Assembly: GCA_018303115.1 (NCBI GenBank)
Contig: JAGVYT010000044.1
Coordinates: 1-42,174 of the forward strand
DNA: 42,174 nucleotides
DNA from: Candidatus Woesearchaeota archaeon
GTDB lineage: Archaea > Nanobdellota > Nanobdellia > Woesearchaeales > UBA10216
Reading direction: 5' to 3'
Shown: positions 23,409-31,600 of the stretch, in pieces
Numbering within the stretch: position 1 is the first letter of the stretch
Layout: the number at the start of each line of letters is the position of its first letter
Made by a program: the position numbers and the translations under genes
The notes under the pieces: model-generated
Told to the model about the DNA's origin: nothing
Database searches by the model: none
The model's input: the letters and a program-made list of their open reading frames with translations, nothing else

Positions 23409-23544
23409 GGGGGTTAAGTCAACTGTCGCTTGTTTTCGTTGCTGTCTGCACTTTCCTTATTTCCTGCCCCCTTAACTTTGCGAAGGGAGGAGGAAATAAG
23501 CAGGAGTGTGGGAAGCATCAGGCATAGCATAAGTTAGCTTAACC
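23409..23544. repeat. Family A nested palindrome, copy A3
   Basis: Fills the gap between the convergent ends of hisS and map. Ends GGGGGTTAAGTCAACT and, read inward from the right, GGTTAAGCTAACTT. Tip hairpin CTTATTTCCT (23456-23465) with AGGAAATAAG (23491-23500), plus CCCCTT/AAGGG inside. The right terminus overlaps the last codon and stop codon of map. Confidence 0.7.
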
Positions 23545-24429
23545 AGTTTTAGTCAAAACCTCGCATCCGGAGTCTGTCACCAGGATTGTGTGTTCTGCTT
23601 GGCTTACAAGCCCGCGCGCCTTTTCCACGAGTGGGGGAAAGCCTTGGATTGAGTTAAGCTGCTGCAGCTGCCTCAATGCCAGTTCCACTTTTATTGCAGG
23701 AAATTTCTTCATCAGCCAGCGCTTAGCAAAAGGCATGTTTTGGTAAGTCTCGATTTGTTCCAATATCTTGCGGGCAGTCATGTCCCTTAGAGGCTTGTGG
23801 GAAATCTGCATGAAAACCTCTGCGTTCGTTCCCTCCACTATGATGCCCTCTCCTGTAGTCGCAAAAGGCTCTATGGCAATTATCTGGCCAGAGGCCAGTT
23901 CGGTGTGGTCGTTGTTGTTAAAATTGGGTATTGTGGGTTTTGTGTGCAGTTCAAACTGCGCAATGCCGTGGCCCGAAAGGTTCCTTATCGGAGAGAATCC
24001 TGCTGCTGTAATTTCTGAATGTATCGCTGCCCCTATCTCCGACAATTTAACACCGGGCTTAACTATTTTGATAGCTGCATTTAAAGCGTTTCTTGAGGCT
24101 TTAACCAACTCGGCATTGTTACCGGATAAGTCAACAGTAGCTGCCGTATCACCTGGAATCCCGTCAATATGAGCCCCTACATCCAGTTTTGCAACCTGGC
24201 GGTCCAGAATTGTGCTGTCTTCATTAGGGCAGCAGTAATGCGCAGCAACGTAATCCAGGGATATTTGTGCAGGGAAAGCCGGCTTTGCACCCAACTCAAC
24301 AATCTTGCTGTCAACAGCATCGCAAACCTCTATTACAGCAGCGCCTTTTTTGATTAGAGCGACTCCAAAGTCAAGCGCAGCTCCGGAGATGCTGCAGGCC
24401 TTCCTCCACTTTTCAGTCTCTTCTGCCAT
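23539..24429 (-). CDS. map: Methionine aminopeptidase, type II
   Basis: Removes initiator Met from nascent proteins. About 296 residues, with the pita-bread metal ligands visible: D in DVGAHIDG and DTAATVD, H in LSGHGI, and Glu in IAIEPFATT and the final HTILVT. The helical insertion near 200-260 makes it the archaeal/eukaryotic type II. The frame opens 4 codons upstream at a TTG (24441), but the minus-strand TTTATAAAA box at 24452-24460 is 23-31 nt from the ATG at 24429, so that start is used. The last Gly codon and TAA lie within the terminal repeat of element A3. Confidence 0.94.
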   Translation of the reverse strand: MAEETEKWRKACSISGAALDFGVALIKKGAAVIEVCDAVDSKIVELGAKPAFPAQISLDYVAAHYCCPNEDSTILDRQVAKLDVGAHIDGIPGDTAATVDLSGNNAELVKASRNALNAAIKIVKPGVKLSEIGAAIHSEITAAGFSPIRNLSGHGIAQFELHTKPTIPNFNNNDHTELASGQIIAIEPFATTGEGIIVEGTNAEVFMQISHKPLRDMTARKILEQIETYQNMPFAKRWLMKKFPAIKVELALRQLQQLNSIQGFPPLVEKARGLVSQAEHTILVTDSGCEVLTKTG

Positions 24430-24479
24430 AAAAGAATGCAACCATGATTGATTTATAAAATTGTTGGTAGAATAAACTT

Positions 24480-24665
24480 TTATTGCTTTTTTGACATCTC
24501 ACTATATCCGCACTTGCCGCAGCTAACCCTGTCCTTGTGGGCTGCCATGAAACAGCCTGGCCCGCATTTTGGGCATGAAGCGTTTTTTCTTGCAAGCTTG
24601 TCCTTTGAATCGTAAAGCTTCCACACCTGACTCGGCTTTTTTGGCTTCTTTTGTTTTTTTGCCAT
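24480..24665 (-). CDS. rps27ae: Ribosomal protein S27ae
   Basis: Small-subunit zinc-finger protein, 61 residues, full length for archaea. Four zinc ligands C31, C34, C49 and C52 in CPKC and CGKC. Basic N-terminus. Its ATG overlaps the last base of rps24e, so translation is probably coupled; last gene of the PIN-rpo7-spt4-rps24e-rps27ae run. Confidence 0.95.
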   Translation of the reverse strand: MAKKQKKPKKPSQVWKLYDSKDKLARKNASCPKCGPGCFMAAHKDRVSCGKCGYSEMSKKQ

Positions 24666-25045
24666 TATTTAGCAGCCTCTTTCTTTTCCTTAACCTGCCC
24701 CTCTTTTTTAGCCGGAGCTGCTGCATCGGCAGGTTTTTCTGCTTCCTCCTTCTTTTCTTTCCTTGGAGAATTGCGGTTTTTGACTTTTTTAGAAATGTAC
24801 TTTTCGAGGTCTTCTTTTGTCTCGTATATGTGTGCTGTAACCCTTGCTGCTTTCTGACCAAAATAATTTTTTATGGATATTATCGTTATTAAAGACGCGT
24901 CTGATTTCAAGGCATCTGCAATTTTTTTCTTAATTTCAATCCTGCTGGGGGTTGCGGATTCGAAAGAAACCACGCCTTGAAGCTCGGTTCTTGAAAGCAA
25001 CGGTTGTTCTGCCTTGTTAGAAATTTTTATCTCCAAGAAGCTCAC
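24665..25045 (-). CDS. rps24e: Ribosomal protein S24e
   Basis: Small-subunit protein. The globular part (1-95) carries ALKSDASLITIISIKNYFGQKAARVTAHIYETKEDLEK, the S24e signature. Residues 96-126 are a low-complexity Lys/Glu/Ala tail, longer than in many archaea. Overlaps spt4 by 4 nt at its start and rps27ae by 1 nt at its end. Confidence 0.94.
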   Translation of the reverse strand: MSFLEIKISNKAEQPLLSRTELQGVVSFESATPSRIEIKKKIADALKSDASLITIISIKNYFGQKAARVTAHIYETKEDLEKYISKKVKNRNSPRKEKKEEAEKPADAAAPAKKEGQVKEKKEAAK

Positions 25046-25224
25046 CTTACTTTTATGGCAAAATCGCCGTTTGCCTTGACAGCCATTTTTTTTGCGATTT
25101 GAGAATTTTCTACGTCAATAATAGTCACGCGGCCGTTCCAGCTCGTGCTAAAGTCGCTGTTTTTACAGATGGGGCATACGCCTGTTTCAACGAGTATTTT
25201 GCATTCTTTGCAAGCCCTTTTCAT
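25042..25224 (-). CDS. spt4: Transcription elongation factor Spt4 (RpoE2)
   Basis: A 60-residue zinc protein that partners Spt5/NusG on RNA polymerase. Zinc ligands C5, C8, C17 and C20, then SxSWNGRVTIIDVENSQIAKKM, the Spt4 core. Overlaps rpo7 by 4 nt (ATGA-type), so they are translationally coupled. Confidence 0.94.
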   Translation of the reverse strand: MKRACKECKILVETGVCPICKNSDFSTSWNGRVTIIDVENSQIAKKMAVKANGDFAIKVR

Positions 25225-25832
25225 GCGGCACCCCTGTTTTTTGATTTTTTAAATGCCTTAGCCTTCTTTTCCTCTTTCTTTTGGCCAGTAGCTTTTGGCT
25301 TTTCAGGCTCGTTCAGCCACTCCAGCTTTCCAAGCCCTGGCTGGCGCATAGTCAGCCCAAGCTTTGGGTTCGCAACGTCCTTGTAGCTTATTGCTATAAT
25401 CCTTGCCCTGCACACGTCATTAACCTTCAAAGAGCGGCCTGACTCTTTTCCGATAAGAACCTTGTCCTTGCTGAAACTAACGAAATCGTCCATTGTCTGC
25501 GAGATGTGAATCATGCCGTCAATTGCGCCAAGGTTCAGGAACGCCCCAAAGTCTGCTATGTCCCTCACCTTTCCGGCAACAATCTCCTGAAGTTCAGGCT
25601 TTAGCACCAGCAGTTCAAAATTGCACTTGTAAAAAGCAGCGCCGTCGCCGGGGATGATAACGCCTTCCTTCACATCCAGAAGCTTTGACACGCTTATAAC
25701 AATCCCCAACTCTTTTGAGATATACCCCTCAAACTGTTTCCCAAGCATTTCTATTATGGCATCATCCACGGGAAGGTTAAATATTGACGGCGGAACACGC
25801 ACGTGGTCTTCAACCTGAACGCGGTAAAACAT
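25221..25832 (-). CDS. rpo7: DNA-directed RNA polymerase subunit Rpo7 (RpoE1)
   Basis: Stalk subunit homologous to eukaryotic RPB7. N-terminal RNP-like tip domain (1-78, ending in GDGAAFYKCNFELLVLKP), then an S1 RNA-binding domain (VAGKVRDIADFGAFLNLGAIDGMIHISQ). The last 30 residues are a Lys-rich extension not found in most homologues. 203 residues. In the conserved run downstream of the PIN-domain gene. Confidence 0.95.
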   Translation of the reverse strand: MFYRVQVEDHVRVPPSIFNLPVDDAIIEMLGKQFEGYISKELGIVISVSKLLDVKEGVIIPGDGAAFYKCNFELLVLKPELQEIVAGKVRDIADFGAFLNLGAIDGMIHISQTMDDFVSFSKDKVLIGKESGRSLKVNDVCRARIIAISYKDVANPKLGLTMRQPGLGKLEWLNEPEKPKATGQKKEEKKAKAFKKSKNRGAA

Positions 25833-25835
25833 TTT

Positions 25836-26234
25836 TCACTCACAAATTTGCAGATATTGCTTTTGCCTCAAAATGATAAGGCCGCATTTTGCCTGCAGCG
25901 CCCTCTTCAACTCTCTATCCTGAGTCGCCACAAGGCTTTTTTTATCAGCAATATCCAGTATGGCGTCATCGGCCCTTTTAAATACTTTTCTATAATTTTT
26001 TAAGACCCTCACCCCGTATTTTCGCAATAGCTGCAGCGCCAATTTTGCAGCTTTCTTATCCCTGCCGCCGCTTCTTCCGCTCGCAATAATCTTCTTTAAT
26101 TCAGCTATTGTTTCGGCAACCACAACCAGTTCGTAATTAAAATCACAAACCCTCCTGATTTCCGAGAATATATCTACCCTAAACTGCGCAGGAATGAGCA
26201 AAAAGTTTGTATCCAGTATTATTTTCGTCTTCAT
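25836..26234 (-). CDS. PIN-domain endonuclease, archaeal Fcf1/Utp24-like
   Basis: A 132-residue PIN-domain protein with acidic residues D8 (ILDTNFLL), E in AETIAEL, D in RADDAILDIA and D in ATQDREL, the metal site of the fold. Its position directly before rpo7-spt4-rps24e-rps27ae is the widely conserved archaeal context of the Fcf1/Utp24-like rRNA-processing nuclease, so it is more likely a housekeeping nuclease than a VapC toxin; no antitoxin is adjacent. The minus-strand ATATTTAAAC box upstream is the promoter of the five-gene operon. Confidence 0.85.
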   Translation of the reverse strand: MKTKIILDTNFLLIPAQFRVDIFSEIRRVCDFNYELVVVAETIAELKKIIASGRSGGRDKKAAKLALQLLRKYGVRVLKNYRKVFKRADDAILDIADKKSLVATQDRELKRALQAKCGLIILRQKQYLQICE

Positions 26235-26270
26235 ACAATAAGGACGCCGCTGTTAGTTTAAATATGTTTG

Positions 26271-26278
26271 CCGCTTTC
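26271..26278. repeat. Flanking direct repeat CCGCTTTC of elements A4/A4b
   Basis: CCGCTTTC at 26271-26278 recurs at 26422-26429 between A4 and A4b, and as GCCCTTTC (6 of 8) at 26517-26524 after A4b. Interpreted as target-site duplications. Confidence 0.6.
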
Positions 26279-26421
26279 GGGCTCTGTTGAAAAAGTCAAT
26301 TTTGCCTGTTTTGCTGCTGTCGCTTCTTCCTCCAAAGTTCCTTCTCCCCTCTAACAAGTTAAGGGGAGAAGGAAAAAAGGCAAGGGCGAATAAGCAAACA
26401 GGCAAGACTTTCAACAATGCC
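26279..26421. repeat. Family A nested palindrome, copy A4 (with target duplication)
   Basis: 143 bp. Left end GGGCTCTGTTGAAAAAGTC and right end read inward GGCATTGTTGAAAGTC are inverted repeats, extended by TTGCCTGTTTGCT on both arms. The tip is an 11-bp stem CCTTCTCCCCT/AGGGGAGAAGG (26340-26350/26362-26372). Bounded by identical CCGCTTTC. The best preserved copy. Confidence 0.8.
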
Positions 26422-26429
26422 CCGCTTTC

Positions 26430-26516
26430 GGTAATTTCAAGTTAAGTGTGAAAGCTTACACGGCTTTGCATGCTTAGGCACGCTCAGCTGGGCAACACGC
26501 AGAAGTTGGCTTTACC
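26430..26516. repeat. Family A short derivative, copy A4b
   Basis: 87 bp directly after the second CCGCTTTC. Ends GGTAATTTCAAGTTAAGTG and, read inward from the right, GGTAAAGCCAACTTCTGCG. The central hairpin of the other copies is missing. Followed by GCCCTTTC. Confidence 0.6.
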
Positions 26517-26558
26517 GCCCTTTCCTGATGAAAAAAGCTCTATAAACTGACGCTGCAG

Positions 26559-27329
26559 CTAAACCTCAACGAACTGCAGGAGATTCCTGTCCTTTATCTC
26601 TTTCTTAACAGCTGTCTTGATGCCCTTTTGTTTCATAAGGGTGTTGAGAAACTTGGTTGCAGTTCGCTTCGTGAGGACCTTGTCAATTGCCGCAGCAAGC
26701 CTTTCTGGGCTTTTAAGGGTGGAGCTCCTTAAAAGCTCAATCATAAGCCCTTCATTAGCCCTCTTGCCGAAAAGCTTTTTTGCAACGTCCTGCGCAAACA
26801 AATCCTTTATGAACTGCTCTCGGGCAGCGTATGTCAGCGCCCTGTAATCATGGTCCTTACCTATTAATTTAGCTGTGTAGCTCGGGCTTGAAAGCAGCAC
26901 AAACTTGACCAGTTGCAGGGTTCTCATCGTGTTGTTGCTGTAGTATTGCTTGTCAAGCTGATTTACGAACTCAAAAAGCACCTTGTCAAAGCTTATCACG
27001 TTAACGCCTTCAAGCCTAATGCCGGGAATAGTTGTAATAAGGAACTTTTCATACTCTCTGTCTTCACCAATGTGCTCCTTTATCACCTGCCTTATTTTCC
27101 TGGTTACACCGCTGCTCTCAAACTTTCTCATCAAATCAGAAGACTTTGTGGCGATTGAGCCTGAAACGTAACAGGCAACTTCGACGTGGGCAATCTTCGG
27201 CTGCACGTCCTGTTTGATGGCAATCATGTCAATAACACGCTTGCCTGCATTAATGTCTTTGATAGTGAAGAAACCCTTCCTGTTCAGCCACAGCTCAACC
27301 ACTTCCTTCTCAGGACCCATAAAACCCAC
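26559..27329 (-). CDS. Hypothetical protein with a possible PD-(D/E)xK-like nuclease domain
   Basis: 256 residues. The first 55 (EKEVVELWLNRKGFFTIKD, IDMIAIK, HVEVACYV) have the order Glu-helix, Asp-strand, Glu-strand seen in restriction-endonuclease-fold proteins (RecB/Mrr-like), but the catalytic Lys of the ExK motif is not apparent, so activity is doubtful. The rest is helical. Recurs, as I recall, as a conserved hypothetical in DPANN. Start GTG at 27329 lies 24-32 nt from a minus-strand TTATAAATG box; ATG at 27320 is the alternative. Confidence 0.5.
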   Translation of the reverse strand: MGFMGPEKEVVELWLNRKGFFTIKDINAGKRVIDMIAIKQDVQPKIAHVEVACYVSGSIATKSSDLMRKFESSGVTRKIRQVIKEHIGEDREYEKFLITTIPGIRLEGVNVISFDKVLFEFVNQLDKQYYSNNTMRTLQLVKFVLLSSPSYTAKLIGKDHDYRALTYAAREQFIKDLFAQDVAKKLFGKRANEGLMIELLRSSTLKSPERLAAAIDKVLTKRTATKFLNTLMKQKGIKTAVKKEIKDRNLLQFVEV

Positions 27330-27373
27330 TAATAAACAAGGATATCAGGGGCATTTATAATAATTGCTGTGTT

Positions 27374-27560
27374 GTTAAGTCAAGTTGTTAAGTGCCCATC
27401 TTTGCCTTATGCTGGCTCTGCCCAAGCTCGCACTTGCGATGCATTAGCATCGCTCGCGTGCTTCCTTGGGTTAGCTTCTCTCCCCTTATTGAGTTAAGGG
27501 GAGAGAAGCTAAGTTCGTAGAACCAGAGCCAGCGGGTTGGTAGTTGGAATGTTGACTTTA
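27374..27560. repeat. Family A nested palindrome, copy A5
   Basis: Ends GTTAAGTCAAGTTG and GTTGACTTTA. Middle arms GCTGGCTCTG/CAGAGCCAGC (27411-27420/27524-27533); tip a perfect 17-bp stem TTAGCTTCTCTCCCCTT/AAGGGGAGAGAAGCTAA (27471-27487/27496-27512). An extra hairpin GCGATGC/GCATCGC (27436-27453) sits in the left arm only, so the copy carries an inserted stem-loop. Confidence 0.75.
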
Positions 27561-27584
27561 CATGTATGCATGTCGTGTGCAGTT

Positions 27585-28532
27585 TTAATTCTCAATATTC
27601 AGAAATCTGCCGGGAATCTCTTCCTGCATCATCAGGACGACCTTGGCTTCAGGCTGGCCGTCAAAGAATCTGTAATTGCAATGCCTGCCTATTCTTTCTG
27701 CAAATCTTTTGATTTCAGCATAAGAAGCAGCATTGCTTTTTTCAAGCCGCTCCCTGCTTGAGCCAAGCCATGAGTAGCTTTTGACCTCCAGAAACATTGG
27801 ATTGGCGCGCTTGATAAGCCTTGCAAACTTCTCAGCATACTCAGGCAGCATTGTTATACCTCTCATCAGCGTAAGCCTTATTGTTGTTCTTGTTTTCCCT
27901 TGTTTTCTGAGGATTTTAAGCACGTCAAGGCTTTTCATAAGCCTCTGCCAGCCGTCTCTGTGCATTGGTTTGCCAATCTGCTTAAACAATTTCTCATTCG
28001 GGGCTGACAAAGAAACATAGAGTTGTGTGGGAGGTGTTATCGTGGCAATAGCTTCTGGAAACTGGCCGTTGGTAACAAGAAATGTTGTATGGCCTTGTTT
28101 GTGAACTTCCCTAATAAACTCGCCAAGGCGGTGGTAAGCAGTACTTTCCCCATTCAGCGAGATTGCGAAGTGAATTGGCTTCCTGCTTTCCCCCCATTTT
28201 TTCAGGTTGACGTTCGGGTGGCCCCCAAACCCTGCGACAAGTGCTTTCTGCGCTTCAATAGCATTGTCAACAAGCTCTTTCGGATTGTCCAGTTTTCCAA
28301 AGGGCGAGTTGTTCCTCTTCCTCCAGCAGAAAATACAGTCAAGGTCGCAGAAGTTAACAGCAACAGACATCTGTATGCAGCGATGGCTCTGGATGCCGTA
28401 GAATCGCTGCTTGTAACAGCTCCCTCCAGATGCGATGCTTTTAGACGTATAAAGACAGGTTTTGCAGGCAGAATGCTCGCCTATAAACTTATAGCCTTGC
28501 TTCTGGAGAAGCCTTTTGTAAGCAGCATCCAT
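27585..28532 (-). CDS. taw1: Radical SAM tRNA 4-demethylwyosine synthase
   Basis: Taw1/TYW1 builds the tricyclic base at G37 of tRNA-Phe from N1-methylguanosine and pyruvate. About 315 residues. C62xxxC66xxC69 in CDLDCIFCWR ligates the SAM cluster, and C23, C26, C39 and C52 (SACKTC, GGSCYKQRFYGIQSHRC) correspond to the second cluster region, with the Taw1-typical SCYKxxFYGIxSHRCxQM. LNGEST and SAPNEK follow the radical SAM barrel. The frame opens at a TTG (28538), but GTATAAATT (28554-28562) is 22-30 nt before the ATG at 28532. Confidence 0.92.
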   Translation of the reverse strand: MDAAYKRLLQKQGYKFIGEHSACKTCLYTSKSIASGGSCYKQRFYGIQSHRCIQMSVAVNFCDLDCIFCWRKRNNSPFGKLDNPKELVDNAIEAQKALVAGFGGHPNVNLKKWGESRKPIHFAISLNGESTAYHRLGEFIREVHKQGHTTFLVTNGQFPEAIATITPPTQLYVSLSAPNEKLFKQIGKPMHRDGWQRLMKSLDVLKILRKQGKTRTTIRLTLMRGITMLPEYAEKFARLIKRANPMFLEVKSYSWLGSSRERLEKSNAASYAEIKRFAERIGRHCNYRFFDGQPEAKVVLMMQEEIPGRFLNIEN

Positions 28533-28649
28533 AAACAAAAATAACTGGCAAGCGTATAAATTATTTTTTATTGAAAACCGCTTTTAACCGAAAAGTATTA
28601 ATATAGGCAGCTTCAAAGAAGCTTCAACAGTTATTAAAAAAGGGGTTGT

Positions 28650-31600
28650 TTGTTGAAAACAAAGAATTTGCTGCTGTTTTCTGCACTTTTTTTCCTGTTG
28701 TCCTTGGCTTCCGCCCATGCAGCGGTTTACGCGCAGACGCAAACAGGAACCGTGACGATACCAGGCCAGCAGTACTTTAACATTTCAAACGGGACTGAAA
28801 GCGATGCAAGCGGGCACGTGTTTTACGACAACCGCTCAGGCATCACGTTAGACTTTGACACTTCAGGCATGTATGGCTTCTTCAATGCCACGACAAACAC
28901 CATAGACGGACTGGGCCCAAACCTGAACCTTAACAAAACATACAAGGTGCCTAACGCAAGCGACACCTCAACATGGGGGGATACCTTCTACGTGGACCAG
29001 ACCTTCCCGCTATACCAAGACGGCGACGGGCTGATGGTAAGGCTTGCAAACAACACATATGCAGCGTTTGTTGTCATGGAAATACAAATGGACGGCACGG
29101 CAGCTATGAACATAACAGTTGACTATTATTACAACGCAAACGGCTCAAACCTGTTCTCAGACAAGCCCACTACAGGATGCGGACAGCACCAAACCGAGCA
29201 GGCATGCTATGATTCTGCCAAGACAGGGGCGTCATGCTACTGGGACAGCTGGCTTAGCATGTGTAACGAGGCGGGCAGTTCTGGAGGCGGAGGCGCAGGA
29301 GGCCCAGTCAGCGGAGGAGCGGGATTTGTTGACTGCGCGAAGTTTGACAACAACCAGAAGGCATGCGGAAACATCACTGTTTGCAGCTATGCCAACAGCC
29401 TGTGCGACCCAACGCCTGGCGGGGGATTCAGCACGCAAGTAGGACTTAACTGCTCAGTTTTCAATAACCAGTCGCTGTGCGACAACCAGCCGCACTCAAA
29501 TCCATTGTGCTCATGGGATGGCGCATCATGCCTGACGAACAACACAAAAACTGCCAGTGATACGGTTCAACCAGTGTTTTCCACCTGCAACCTGGCACCA
29601 ACACAGGCAGAGTGCAATAATCTCACAACAGAAGCATACATGCCTTGCGAGTGGGACGTCTCAACAAGCAAGTGCTTCACTATTCTTAACTCAGTCTACG
29701 GCGGAGCTGCTTTCGGAGACATATTCGATATCACTACAAAATCTGCCTGCGAGGCAGTCGGAGGAACGTGGAAAACAGAAACTTATTCATATACCAACTC
29801 GTATGGTCAGGTCCAGACATCTACCGACAGCTGGTGTGAGCCCTCCTTTGCAGACTATTCAAAGGAAACCTGCGCTGACTCGTGCTGGGCATGCGAAAGA
29901 AAGCCTGACGGCACAAACTGGGGAACAGGGGCTTCTGCCGTTTCAGCTGCTAAGGAAGCGTGTTTGAACTCTTCAGTCGGCTATTGCGAATTTTACCAGG
30001 ATTCTTATGCAGTTAACGGGCTTGGATGGTGCGAGCCTTCCTCAAAAGTGAGCTTTGGATTCATGGACTGCTCATCAAACTGCTTCGGCTGCTTCAGCAA
30101 TGCAACATGCGCAGCAAGCGCTGCAACTTGCGTATGGACATCCGACCAGTTTGGCTTCGATATTGACGGAAACAGCTCGTTTGACAACCAGACAGACGGC
30201 TTCTGCGACCCGACAGCGCTTGCAGCCAAGAAGGATTGCAGCCAGAACTGCTTTGCCTGCTCTACAAACGCCTCCTGCGCAGGAAGTGCTGCAAATGTCA
30301 GCGAGGGCGGGTGCACGTGGAACAGCCAGAACTATTACTGCACAAACACGTCAGCCACTCCCCTTGAGATTTGTTTCCTGTCAGGAGATGAGGACGGAAA
30401 CGGGTTATATGATTGCGCTGACCCTGCCTGTGCGCAGGAACCTTCCTGCGGCTTCGGCTCAGGAGGCAACCAAAACCTTGGGATGGGCAACATAGACCCG
30501 TGGCTATGCATACAGCACGACAACGACGCGGCAGGATGCACCGGACAAACTGGACCTGCAGGAACGCCGCTTGCTAGCGAGAACATATGCTACTACCACC
30601 CGGCGCCAGACGGCTCAGGGAACTGGTGCGACCCTATATTTAACCAGGAAGCTTCTGGAGGGATGAATATGGACGCTCCTCCAGTAATAATTGGCATTGA
30701 CCAGCCAGGGGATGTTGCAGACCCATGGCTTGACATTGTCGGCTTTGGCTTACACGACTCTCCGGAATCGTTTGACATAGGAATTGCTGTATCAAACATG
30801 AGCAATTTCACCGGCTGCTACAAAAGCAACCCGAACACTTACAACTTCTCCGGCAGATATTACCGCTACATTGACGTTGACGGCAACACAACAAACAGCT
30901 GCAACCCCGACGATGACAGCACTATAAAGGGATTTGAATACAAGTTCATCCACACGGCAAACAATAACGAAAGCAACTCCTCAATATACCCGTTCTACAA
31001 CGCCACTTTTGACAACAAGCTCGCTTACAAGTGCGTCTCAGAAAACTGGGTTCCCTACTCGGCCAAGCTCAACTCAATGCCTGAAGGGTGCTCGTTTTCG
31101 GACGGAGCCCTGTTCAGCGGAGTGGACATACTTATAATCAAAAAGTCAGACATTGGCAGCCCGAAAGTGCCTGTAAGGATATACGTTGCAACGCACAACG
31201 GCAGCAATTCAACACTGGACAGCGCAGGACCAGCGTATTACACGCCAGGAAGCATTGACTTCAAATTCGAGGACTGCTCTGCCACAGGCCAGGACTTTGA
31301 CGGGGACGGCCTGAAGGCGGAGAACGACCCTGACTGCCAGAAGTTCATAAAGCTCGGCTACATCCCGTTTGAAGGCGGCCCGCAATGCAATGACGGCAAG
31401 GACAACGACGGCAACGGCCTTACAGACTGCAATGACTTCAGCTGCAAGTACGACCCCTACTCGGGCTGCGGGTTTGCGCTAACCTGTGACACGAACGACA
31501 AGAGCGCTCCAAGTGTAAAGTGGCACGAAGTAAACGCGCTGGTGGACTCTGCCCATGTAGCGTTTGACTCAAACGAGCCGGCAAACGGAACCCTGCTATT

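Noticed and set aside
24523-24861. Lys/Arg-rich frame opposite-frame to rps27ae and rps24e
   Set aside because: Shadow of the Lys-rich ribosomal protein genes in another frame.
25836-26234. Second VapC toxin
   Set aside because: No antitoxin beside it and the gene order with rpo7-spt4-rps24e-rps27ae is that of the housekeeping Fcf1-like PIN protein.
27471-27512. Family A hairpins as intrinsic terminators
   Set aside because: No T-run follows any of them, archaeal termination relies on T-rich stretches, and the elements carry conserved ends well outside the hairpin.
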